From: Ziziphus jujuba
Lineage: Eukaryota; Streptophyta; Magnoliopsida; Rosales; Rhamnaceae
Length of the DNA stretch: 64,000 bases
Assembly (NCBI RefSeq): GCF_031755915.1
Contig: NC_083383.1
Span: 24,216,001 to 24,280,000 of the forward strand
Direction of reading: 5' to 3'
In this document: piece by piece, positions 23,767 through 35,207 of the stretch
Layout of the letters: each line of letters begins with the position of its first letter
Numbering within the stretch: position 1 is the stretch's first letter
Made by a program: the position numbers and the translations under genes
Notes under the pieces: model-generated
Databases searched by the model: none
The model's input: only the letters and a program-made list of their open reading frames with translations
Told to the model about the DNA's origin: nothing

Positions 23767-26316
23767 ATGGCATATAGAGGTCGTGGAAGAGGACGTGGAA
23801 GATATTTTCGGTATGCTAAGCAAGGACCATTCGAGCTTTTTCCTGTGAGTTTGTGTCCTGCTCTGTGACTGAATTACAAAGCTTTAAAGTTGTTAAAATA
23901 TAAAAAATATAAAAAAATGTTTTCGGTAGAAATGTTTGTATTTGGTAGTTGAATTTCCTGCAGTTTGTAATCAATTTTAAGATGAAATAGTATATCTTTC
24001 ATATATGTGAGTGCTTGGTATTTGGTAACTAATACTAATTTATGGATATGGTAACTGAAATTTAAAAAAAATAAAAAATAAAAATAAAAAAGAAGAAAAA
24101 AAGAAAAAAAGATATTTTATGTAAAAGCTCTGCGAAACAATCACAGAGGTATGGTTGATGACAATGGCCAAATCTGTAATCTGTAGAATATCTGCAAAGC
24201 TTTTTGTGAATTTTCTCGGTTTTCATAACCTTTTCATTTCTTGGTACGATTCACTGGCTGCATTGGTATTGCTATTCATATTAATATGGTATTTCATTTT
24301 GTGCATTTTCTAGGATGTTGATCTACCTGATATTAAAAATGAGGTTGAGGAAACAAGCTTAGTCTGTCAAATCTGGAAGTTTGAAAGTTATTGGAAAGTC
24401 TCTCCTTACTATCTTGAGGAGACAACTTCAAAGAGTGAGCATAGCAAGCACTTAAAAATAAAATAAAATCAGTTTTTAGTTTTTTCTATATAATATAAAC
24501 TTGAACATGAAAATAAAGATTATTTACTTAATCGTGTCAGAAATGCCTGAGGTAGAAAGATTTTCCGACAGGAACAAACCAAAGAACAAGGTAACACGTG
24601 ATTCTCTCTTTCAAACTCTGGAGGTTCGAAATTTTCCTCTGGAACTGACTGCAGGTATGCAAACAGATTATGGAACATATATGAAAATTTAGAGAATTTG
24701 GATCAAAAATTGAAAATTCCAAATGTTCATTGAAACAATTCGAGCTTACCCTTTACATGTATCCTGCCTACATTCAGAGACTTTGCTGAATCTAATGATA
24801 TTTTAGGTATGAAGGGGTCGCAGGGGCAGCGTAGCAGGAAAAAAGCTCGATGGAATCCAGATATAGGTATGATGAGAAGGGATGCTCTTTTTTTCCTTTT
24901 TTTTTTTTTTTTTTCTCCCTTGTTCTATATTTTTATCTAATTGCATTTGGTGCTTTTAATTTCAATAATTATTACCATTTTATCGTTTGGTGGATAGTTT
25001 GATCTCAACAATGAAGTTTTTTGGATCTTGAAACTCTACTGATTTAGATGTTTCAATTGCAGGGATGCAGAAGATGTTTGAAATGTTCCAACTGAAGGTA
25101 AAGACCGGTTTCATGGTTATCCATTGTTACCTACATTTTTATTTAGTAAAAGAATCCTAGAAGTTCTCTTCCTGATTATGACTCATTGGCTTTTACATTG
25201 GTTACACCTTGATATACAATATCGTATTTTGTTTGTGGCTGTTAATTTTGCTGTTGCTATTGGTTGATCATTTTTGTCTCCTGATAGATTTAGTTGTTGA
25301 TGCTTTTACAAATGCAGGAGGGTGAAGAGAAGAAAAAAGATGATGATGAAGAAGAAGAGGAAGAAAAGGAAGAAGAAGAAGAAGAAGAGCTTAGTGATGA
25401 TTACAATCAGGTTCTTACAGGATAATATAGTTTTTTTATTTTATTGTTTACACTAATTTCATTGTCATACAGCACTATTATTTGATAACAAATTCCCAAC
25501 TGCTCTATCAAAATCTCCATATATATATATATATGGGAGGCAAGTGTTCTGATGAAGAATATTGAAAGTACTTCCAAAATCTGAGAGGAGGTTTTTTATT
25601 TATTTTTATTTTTTATTTATTTATTTATTTATTTATTTATTTTTGGTTGGTGGTGGGGGCTTTCAGAAGATCGTTACCTGGCTGCTATGATGCATTTTGC
25701 AACTGATAAGAGACTTGGAAAGTTTCTTTTCTGTGTCTTATAACTGTCTAAACATGAATGTCAATATATAATTCATTTTATTAGTATCTTGGTTGCTTCA
25801 ATTTTTAGTACTTCCAAGTTTAGACAAGTCATTTACCGTCAAGTATGTTAGATATGAACTATCTATCAAAAAGTTCCCAAACTAGATATCTTTTACAATT
25901 ATCTTAACTTTTTCACCTCTCTGTCTTGTCTTTTTTGGGGACTTATTTCTAGTTCATGGAATCATTTTCATATAATGGTCGGTACTGGTAGGTCGATTCC
26001 ATCTTATCATCAAACTTGGTGTCATGTCTATGTGCATATTCATAGGGAAAAAAACATTAATTCTCTGCATAATCATCTTGTAGAACATAGACTTTGACGA
26101 TGATGAAGATCATTCTAACATGGAGGATGATGGTGATGGTAAAGACCCTCTTATTTTACATTGTTTTATTAATTTTATTAATGTATTGAATTTGTTTTAG
26201 CTACTTTTTATACATCCTACACTTTGTTTTTGAAAAATGGACACTGAAACTTTTTAAATCTGCAAAGGTAGTTTAAGCTGATGGTTTATAATGTTGCAGA
26301 TGAACCTACATACTAA
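23767..26316 (+). CDS. RPC7: DNA-directed RNA polymerase III subunit RPC7-like (RPC31/POLR3G family)
   Basis: Eight coding exons: 23767-23844, 24314-24434, 24541-24654, 24807-24866, 25063-25097, 25318-25410, 26084-26138 and 26300-26316. All have AG/GT borders and compatible phases. Total 573 nt, 190 residues. The protein starts MAYRGRGRGRGR (RGG-like N-terminus), then AKQGPFELFP. Mid-protein it has ESYWKVSPYYLEE, VERFSDR and KKARWNPDI. It ends in a Glu/Asp-rich tail (GAA/GAG repeats in exon 6), DDYNQNIDFDDDED and finally DEPTY. This layout, with basic Gly-Arg start, conserved centre and acidic tail, is that of the Pol III-specific subunit Rpc31/RPC7. It helps hold the initiation subcomplex that makes tRNA and 5S rRNA in the nucleus. 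No damage seen. Confidence 0.93.
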
Positions 26317-27867
26317 TTTGCTCCGGAAAGAATGTTTTCGTGTTGCTGAGCTGTTTCTTTATGCAAGTTTTGTAGATATTTGGTGCGATTTCAGTCTCTA
26401 TGCCAAAGCATTACTTTTCAGTTTTCAACTCTGCTTATTTAGTTTAGGCTTTGGATTATTCTTGTCTTCTATAAAAACCTCTTCAACGTGTTACTTTTTG
26501 GCTTTGTTAGGTAGGAAAAAGGTAAAAAGAAAAACCGAACATAAATTTTCTAATGTTTGGTTGTGCAAGGAAATATAGAGGGGGGCAAAAAAAAAAAAGC
26601 CAAAAGTGAAAAGAAGCATCTTTTCTTTTGCCTTTAGAAAATTAAGTGTAGTTTTCTTTCTGTTTTCCTTTTTATTTTATTTCTGGCGCTTTTTCTTTTA
26701 ACCAAAAAAAAAAAAAAAAAGGAAAATGCTTTATTTTTATTTTTTATTTTTTTGTTCGTTTTCTTTACAAAAATCCCTTGCCAAACAGGCTTTAAACACC
26801 AAATATTATTTAGAGATAACTACATTTTACCTCTTCAGCTATATAATTTTTTGTACTTTGTCCTCTATGCCAAAAAACGATTTACATTACCCCTTAAAGT
26901 ATTATTTTTCTATCAGTTAAAATCTAATAATGCAGTTTGACTTAAAAATTTAATGAACTTTAAAATAATAGTTCAAGAGCATTTTTTTTTTATACAAAAG
27001 CAGCAAAAAATGAATTAAATTGAAGCATTTAATAAAAAATACATACATATAAACAAATTGTAAAGTATGTTCTTCTTAAAATTGAGCAATGAGTCTCTTG
27101 AGTTTTAGCAACTGTAACAAAGTGTATCAACCGAGAAAAAAAAAAAAAAAACTGTGACAAAGTGAGAGTAAAGTTATGATAAATTAGGGTGCATAGTAAG
27201 ATTTTAGAAGTTTGGTATAAAGATAATTAATCCCGAAATATAAAAGATTTTAATAATGGACATACAAAATCATTTCATCTCCATTTTTTAGTAAGAAAAA
27301 ACAAATATTTTTGTTAGCCAACGTAAATAAAAAAAAAAAAAAAACAATCTAATAGACATATTAAGAATAAAAAATATGATTAGAAAACTAACTTTGAATA
27401 TTTGGACGATCAAGTACTAAAATAATTTCCAATTAATATGGACAAATAATATTTTTATATTGGCCAATTGTCGCGCACACACACACACACAAAATAAAGT
27501 TGACGTGTGGAAAGCAAAGCAAGTCAAAAAGCCGTGAGACAGCAACCACATGTCCGCGTCCGTCCGTCCACCTGGCAGTAGGTGCAAACACTTGGCTGGC
27601 TGGCTGAAGTGAAAGGCAGGCAGGGGCAGTTCCGTAATTCCATGGCAAGTCTTTTGTCGCTCACCGCCCAGATGAAACACAAAGAAAAGGCTGTTGGCGA
27701 TTCCTGAGAGAAAGTCGGGGGTCTTCTTTGTCTTTTTGATTTTCTAAAATGGAGTGAGGTCCGAGAGAACGCCGTTTCTCTCGGTGTCTCCGCCTCCCAT
27801 TTCCTCAATTTTCATTCTCTCTCTAAGCTTCTAGCTTCCACGTCAAGCGTCGTCGTTTATACGGAAA
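26317..27867. other. Spacer, then promoter/leader of the hydrolase gene
   Basis: 26317-27400 is the AT-rich 3' flank of RPC7 without a gene. 27520-27867 is distinctly GC-richer, with pyrimidine-rich patches (TCTCTCTAAGCTTCTAGC) before the ATG, typical of a TATA-less plant promoter and leader. Minus-strand frames there are shadows of this composition. An (AC)n tract lies at 27476-27491. Confidence 0.5.
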
Positions 27868-30800
27868 ATGTCGGCAATTTCGAATCTCCCAGCGTATGGT
27901 CACGGCGGTTGCTCCGTTCGTTTTCCACAGAACAAGCTCACCAAGTTTCCGGCAACACTTTCTTCTCCGTTCCTCAGAAGTGAAGTGAGATTTTGAATTT
28001 TTCTTTTTTGCGTCTTTCATGTTTTGTTTGCTATTGCTTCCGGATTTGTTCAGATTCTTCTGTTGCATTGCCTTGTACGCTATATATATATATATATATA
28101 TATCTCGAAGTGTTTGTTAGTTTCTTTTTTTTTTTTTTTTCTTGCATTTATATTCATAGGATCCGAAGTTAGTTTTATAAATTTTATTCTATTTTATTTT
28201 TTCATTTTTTCAAATATAAGTGCAACGATCTTTGCTTTGTCCCTAATCTCCGTTGTTGTTGTTGTTGTAGGATAATGCATTTCAAAGCTGTCGGTTAGCT
28301 CAGGGAAACTTAAACGGGGGAGCCAAGCATGGAGGTGTTCGTATGGCGTTATTAGACGAGAGGCTTGCTCGTAGTGGAGATTTGTTTAAGTCTTCTGAGA
28401 TCCTTGTAATAAAATTTGCATTATATTTTGTTAATTACTTTCGAATTCAGATAGTTTTTGATATATATTTTTTTGATGTTTCTTTGCAGGCATATGATCT
28501 TGTTCAAGGAGCTCTTGTAAGTTTTCTGGTTTTCCAAGCTACTAATCTCTATATAGATTATATAAATGCAGCTAAATTTTCAAAATCTAAATGCTATTCT
28601 GTTTTCTTTAACTCAGTTATGTGCAAGTGGTATGTAGTAGGTCTCTCTCTAATTTTATTTTATTTTATTTTATTTATTTATTTATTTTTGTTTAATTTTA
28701 ACTTGGTGATAAAAAATGAGTTCAATTCAAATTTCTCAAAGCATTTCTTAAATATTGAGGGGTAAATAAGATTTTCCTTCTTGACCGGGGGAGTAAAGTT
28801 TTATACCATGAAATTGCTCCCTTTTGAAAAATTCCCTCATATGAGTAGATTTTTGTTTTGTTAGTAATGCAAATTTTATTCGAGCCATCATCAGTCTTAC
28901 ATGCTTTAGCGGTTAGAAGGTTGGTCCAACTATCTATGTCAAACCAACGCAATGCATTATTTTAAAATTCTGCTTCATGTTCATGTCCATCAAATAATTG
29001 CATCTTGTAGCCTTATCAAATTACGGGACAAACATTGGGCATTACAGGCGCAATGTGATAAATTAATAATAATGGAGTTACAAGAATCCAAATACAAAAG
29101 CAGCAACAATCCAGTTTTGATACGATGTTTATTTATCATTGCTTCTACAAGCTTAAGTTGTTAGGAGGTGGAGGTGACTCTGTATTTTTAGCCTGTAAGA
29201 TAGATATTATATTTAACATAACATGACTGTTTCATAGGTCTTCTCCAAAGACTGTAATTGTACATTGTATCTAAACAATTCCACGTGCAGGTTAGATGGA
29301 GTTCTGTAATGGATCGATCAGTTCCTGATCCACCAACGGCTGTTTTTCTACATGGCATTCTAGGTAGCCGAAAGAATTGGGGTAGGTGTCTTGCACTTCC
29401 ATACTTTCTTAAACAATACTGATAGTGTCATTTTCTCCTAAAATTGTTCCGAACTAGAATGAATAATAGCAGAAGATATTTATGCATTTGTATCTTGATA
29501 ATTTTTTCACCAACACTATTTTACTCTGATTTTATTTTCCTCAGATGCCTCTCATTTTAACATGTTCATGGGAGATTCCTTTTTTAAAAAGTTGATCGAG
29601 TCATGTAATATCTATACAATTTTTATCACCCTGTGTGCAAAACAGATTTTGGTGCATTTCCAAACATATTACAGAACTGAAACATGTTATAGAATTCTAA
29701 AATATTTTTGAACAGGGAAACTAAGTATTTTCCTCTTTTCTGTTTTTCTCTTCTCCTCTCCTTTTTTAATCTTATTTTTGTTTTTCTAGGATGCCCTTCA
29801 CTTTTGTTATTTTCTTAGGAGATCCCTTTTGCCTTTTCCTTAAAGTTTATCAAGTCTTATCACATATTTAATTTATAATATGTTATACTCTGTTTCCTGG
29901 GGTGTAAACATGTTTTGGTGTGTTTCCAGAAATTTTCAGTTTCTTCAATATGTTATTGAATTCGAGAATATGTTCTTTGTTTTTTCCTTAAAGGAAACTT
30001 TGTACTTGTCACCGTGGTATCTTCAGCTGCTCTTACATTTTTCTTTTTTTTTTTTTTTGGGTTGATTTTTGTTAAGGATCTTTTTCTCCACTTGTGCTTT
30101 AAAACTTAAATTTTATTTTCCATGCGAGTACAAAATGGTTTTCTGATCTTTTACGTATCATATATTTATAGGGACCTTTGCTCGAAGGTTAGCACAAGAG
30201 TTTCCAACATGGCAGGTATTATTCCGTGTTTGTGCTTGTTATTCTTCCTTTTCCAAATAGAATGTCTTTTATTTTTGATAAAATTCTTAAGCTTATGCCT
30301 TGTTGTAGAATCTTACTTGTTCCTTATGTTTATGTTGGCACAGTTTCTCTTAGTAGACCTCCGCTGTCATGGTGATTCAGCCTCCGTAAAGAAGAGGGGG
30401 CCCCATTCTGTTGCATCTAGTGCTCTTGATGTCTTGAAGCTAGTGCGTATAACTTAATGTTGGCTATATGACAAGAACATTCAATATATGCAGCATTTAA
30501 GCCATTTATATATGATTAAATTTATGTCAGTTATTATAGCATTGATAGTGAAGTACTATGATTATTTAAGATAGGATTTATGTATGCAAGTTTTTCCCTT
30601 TTACAGAATTTGCAGCTCTAAACCCATTTACATACGTTTACATTATTTCTTACATGTTGTGATTGATAGTATTGGTATTTGACTAAGATTCTATATTATT
30701 TATTCTATATATGAAATTCTTATTTCTTGCCCTCTTTCCCTTCAAAAATGAGAAAGTAAAATGCAACTTTCATGCATCATTAATGATATATTCCATGTTA

Positions 30801-31434
30801 TGTTGTCTGAAAATTTTTTTCTACCTCTTTGTATCTAGGTTCGACAGCTGAGAATAACACCCAGAGTTTTAGTTGGTCATAGTTTTGGTGGAAAAGGTAT
30901 TTCACTTTAATTTATAAGTTAACAGCAAAAACAGTACTTGAGAGCAACAGAACTCTGGATTTACTATAATTTTGATGATAGTGCTTCTCACTGCGTATTT
31001 CCTTTAATTTTATGTTTAGTTGCCTTAAGCATGGTGGAACAAGCTGCAAAACCTCTTGCAAGACCAGTCAGGGTAAGTTGCTTGCCTTTGAATATTGACA
31101 AAGACTTTGGAGTTGGGAGAGTGATATTTACATTGAATGTTTTGTCGTCCTGCATGGCTACATAGATATGATGAAAATGTATGTTTATAACTTTGGCATT
31201 AGGTTAGAATTGTATAGATGTTGAATGTTTAAGCATCAGCAGATTTCCAGGTGCCTCTCTGTGTAGTGAGAGAGGGAAGGGAGTGGCTGAGGGGTTGGGG
31301 CAAGGATGTATGTGCACTTGTGCATATGTCTAGGCGTGAATGCATGTGGTGGAGTGGGTAGATGATGATATTATGCTTCTGGGATTACAATTAGAAGCTC
31401 TAATTTTTTGTGTGGGTAGGTTCATTTTCTTTTG

Positions 31435-31643
31435 CATGTGTTGGTATATGTGTGTGGGTGGCTATGTCTGGGCTTCCGTGTGGGAGGGGGGAGGTAGATC
31501 AGCTTGTTAGGGATGTGTACGTGGTTGTGGGTTTGAGCTCATGTGTTGGTATATGTGTTTGGGTGGCTATGTGTGGGTTTCCGTTTGGGAGGGGGAGGTA
31601 GATTGGCTTGTTAGGGATGTGTACACGGTTGTGGGTTTGAGTG
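31435..31643. repeat. Two-copy tandem repeat, about 105 bp, GT/GGG-rich, in intron 8 of the hydrolase gene
   Basis: CATGTGTTGGTATATGTGT at 31435 recurs at 31540. The copies run in parallel through GGGAGG and TTGTTAGGGATGTGTAC to GTTGTGGGTTTGAG. The plus strand is very G-rich (GGGTGG, GGGAGGGGG). Confidence 0.9.
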
Positions 31644-31973
31644 GGTGGTTTAGTTTCATGGTTTTGGAAATTCAATTAGAAGCTCTAATTGTTTGGCTTA
31701 AAAAGCTCAAATTGATTGCACGAAATACTTGTGTCGTAGTCTTAATTGTTTTCTACTTTTTCATTACTCTTTTCCTTCTTGTAAATGATTACTATAGGTG
31801 TGGGTTCTAGATGCCACTCCTGGGAAAGTTCGACCTGGTGGAGATGGGGAGGACCATCCCTCAGAGCTAATATCTTTTCTGAGTACACTGCCAAAGGAGG
31901 TGAATTCATAATTAATTGTTAATCCCTTGTTTTTGGTTCTTTTCTTTTCCTTTCTTCTTGTTACCCCGCCCCA

Positions 31974-32001
31974 CCCCCCCCCCCCCCCCCCCCCCCCCCC
32001 C
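31974..32001. repeat. Homopolymer C tract, about 28 nt, in hydrolase intron 9
   Basis: Long poly-C runs are rare in an AT-rich plant genome. The length is prone to sequencing and assembly error. Confidence 0.85.
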
Positions 32002-33784
32002 ACATCTGGATGATTATTCCCTGCAAAATGTGGAATAATGCCACTATCAATCTTTTTGGAATAATGCTACTCAGTAACTCATTGTTGTAATTTAGCAATA
32101 TGCTTAGTTTCTTACTTCACTGTGCTTGCACTTTTTAGACTTCTTTATGCATATCATTGATTGCATGTCATGAACTGTTATTCATCCTCATTAATTTTGT
32201 GGGCATTGGTTGTAAAATTGCTCATCATTCTGCAAGGAAGGTATCTTCAAAGCATGATATTGTGGCTGCTCTAGTTCAAGAAGGGTTTTCTGAAGATGTG
32301 GCACAGGTAAACTTTGAATATCCAGACTGTTTCTGGAAGTATTAGCCTGTTAAGTTTATTTAAAGTTTGGTCCCTTATGCATATGAATTAAACCTGTTTT
32401 CTACTAAGGGTGTCTGTTTGTTTACGACCTGATCCACGTATGAGAAAATGATCCAGAGAGGACATGCAATAAATGGGTTAGGATTGAGCATAAAAGGATA
32501 TGTATAATGGTCAATATGTTTAACAGAATTAGTCAGCATGTAAGTACCAACTCAACCTTATTACCAAAAAAGAAAAAAAAAGAAAGTATCAAGTCAACCA
32601 GTCTAATAGAAAACTGGTAAAGAATTGATATCATAATTAAAACTAATTGGTTTACATAATCTGCATTTGTGTGTCAACTATTTTATATAGATATATTCGG
32701 TTGGATATAAGCTAATAAAATATATGTTAAAATGACTTTTTATTTATTTTTTGTTGTTAGATTTGCTTTTGATGTCATAATCTTGTAATAAATTAATTTC
32801 TATTTTTGTTATATATTGATCACATGCAGTGAGTGGTTACTAACCTTCGGCCAACTAGCCCTCCTGGTTTGTCACCATCATCAAACTTCTCATGGGTGTT
32901 TGATCTCAAGGGAATTGCTGAGATGTATCAATCTTATGAAAAGACAAATTTATGGTAGTAACTTCATTTTGTCATTATTTTGTAAGTTTTAAATATAGTT
33001 TGCACTTTTCAATTCATAACAATGTTGGTTGCTCCACTAGCAAAGTAAGCTGTACCTACTAGCCTAGAAAGATCACAAAGTGTCAACTAGAAATCACCTT
33101 CCTTCCTTTTATTATTTTTTTTATTAATTTTACTTATTCTGAACATTGCACTGGAATTCTGCACCTTTAAAATAATTTTTATTTATCAATCTTTCATACT
33201 GAAGGAACAATGAATTCCCTAATTGAAATGTTTCCATTTTCACTGACTAGTTAATTTTCTTCAAATTATCAATAGGAAAATTGTTGAGGATGTACCTAGA
33301 GGAGTACATGTGAATTTTTTGAAGGCAGAAAGAAGTTTGCACCGATGGTCACTCGAAGACATTCAGAGGATTCATGCTGCTGAAGAGATTGCTTCAGAGG
33401 AGGGAGGTGGAGTTGAAATGCATGTGCTTGAGGATGCTGGCCATTGGGTAGGTTGCTTCCTAGTTTTTATGTCTATATTTGCAGCACAGAAAATTAAGAA
33501 TATGGGGTTGGTAGGATTCAAACACAATGCCAATAGGAATAGACGATACCATTTCTTTTATCTTTCTATTAACATAGTTAATTATTCATGCTTTAGGCTT
33601 TTTAATCTGTGAAACACTTTGATTAAATGATGGAAATGTTTGTTGAAAATTATTCCTGTGTTTGAAGTTAAGTTGGATCTGGGAAATGCTCATTTTGTTC
33701 TTAAAATTTTAACAGGTGCATGCTGATAATCCAGACGGACTCTTTCGGATTCTTTCATCGTCTTTTCGAGGCGTCAGAACCTGA

Positions 33785-34545
33785 GGGATCTCGATTCAGT
33801 TCACAGGTTGTAGCCCTCAGATTAAGCTCCAGCATTTTTTTTTTTTTTTTAAAATACCTGTTGTGTTAATATATTTTTGCATCCTCCCTTTCCATTTTGT
33901 ATGCTTAGTGTATGTAACACTGTATCATAGTAATTCTTTTTTTCTTCATTTATTTATTATTATTTTTTTTTTCCCTCTGTTCTTCTTCTTCTAATCCTGG
34001 CTACTTTTACTATGATACAGTGTATCATAGTAATTTTCTATTTCTTTCTTAATTTAATTTCCCAACAATATATGCCTAGTTAAGTCCTCCTTTCCTCTAT
34101 GATTAGGTATTTTATCTTAACAGTTTGCTGTAATCGATAAATTCCATCTTGCCTCGTAATCTTCTTCGTCCTTATGAGTTATAATAACCGGATCATGAAC
34201 TTTAAGCATTATCCACCACTAAATATATATTTATAGCCAAAAATTTTAAGGGTCTCCCATCCTATTTAGTATGATTCTGTCTCTCTTTTTTCCCCCTTTT
34301 TTGTTTTTGGGGTAATAATATGTTTTCTGGTTGTTATTGATTATTTGGGTACGTTTATCAATTCTAATAAAATTGACGAATTATAAAACTATATATATGT
34401 ATGAAAAACATACACTACAAATCTATTGCACTATAATATTTTCAAGGATAGTCCAGATTATAATGGCGCTTAGAGTAAACAACCGATAAGGTCTGGCGTT
34501 AAATTATTTTCTTCCCCAATTTATCATGTCCCAAGGAGGAGGAAG

Positions 34546-34581
<36 letters not shown>

Positions 34582-35207
34582 AGAAACCGTTACACTATAT
34601 AATCGACTTCATATGATTAATGCATATAGATACCAGTATTAGTATCTGCCACGTCGTACATTCTGATAGTGTATAAGCACTTTCAACATAAACATTGCAG
34701 CTTAATTAGTTGAAATGGATTATCAAATAAGAGTTGCATAAGAATCTCTTTCCATACAATCCTTACAAAGTCTTTACGGTATAAAATTTTTCTCTCTCTA
34801 TTTATATGCATGAAGATTTGCACCCAAAATTAGCCTCTTCTAAATATGAGATTCATTAACACCATAAATATAATCAGATCCACAAAATTTATGCTTACAT
34901 AAATTTGAGATTCATCAAGTGCCCTCCATAATCATTGTTCTAACACACCGCAATCTTGTACTATATCTCTCTTGCTACAAAACCATTTCTACTCAAATAC
35001 GCCACAAAGGCAGAGGTAAAAATGCTCTATATTCATATTACAATACATATATTTATATATTTTTATACTCCAAAATAACTATATATAGCAGCTTTTCGAA
35101 TGGGGCTTGCCTATATATGTAGATCCTCACATCAAGTATACTAGCAAAACTTTTGTGGTAAAAAGAGAGCCAAAATTTTCCAAACTCTATTGATATCCTC
35201 TAATTAA
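33785..35207. other. Spacer between the convergent hydrolase and DUF506 genes
   Basis: Holds both 3' UTRs. It contains a 27-bp palindrome (34007-34033), a 30-nt A-run (34546-34576) and otherwise AT-rich sequence. No gene. Confidence 0.5.
34007..34033. repeat. Perfect 13-bp-arm palindrome with one central base
   Basis: The arm TTACTATGATACA is followed by G and then its exact complement. The right half (TGTATCATAGTAA) also occurs about 90 bp upstream (around 33920-33935), so the site may have arisen by an inverted copy of a nearby segment. Confidence 0.9.

Larger units (their letters stand above)
27868..33784 (+). pseudogene. Alpha/beta-hydrolase (ABHD11/At4g10030-like), complete gene structure but with a premature TGA
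   Basis: Thirteen exons: 27868-27984, 28271-28405, 28490-28516, 29291-29381, 30172-30215, 30344-30442, 30839-30896, 31020-31072, 31798-31899, 32241-32306, 32830-32954, 33276-33447 and 33716-33784. Total 1158 nt, all phases compatible. A plastid- or mitochondrion-type N-terminus is followed by oxyanion motif LHGILGSRKNW (His114), VDLRCHGDS and nucleophile elbow VGHSFGGK (Ser186). The Asp in WVLDATPGKVRPGG is at 213, and EDAGHWVHADNPDG carries the likely catalytic His near 362. Exon 11 opens with TGA (32830-32832, codon 265) where the family has Trp (AQ-W-VVTNL). The remaining 120 codons are open and well conserved. The product would stop at 264 residues without the catalytic His, and the mRNA should be a nonsense-decay target. 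It could be a recent null allele, a pseudogene or an assembly error. Substrate unknown. Confidence 0.9.

Noticed and set aside
27417..28068. Several minus-strand frames of 70-94 codons upstream of the hydrolase gene
   Set aside because: They overlap one another and the GC-rich promoter and first exon; no family resemblance.
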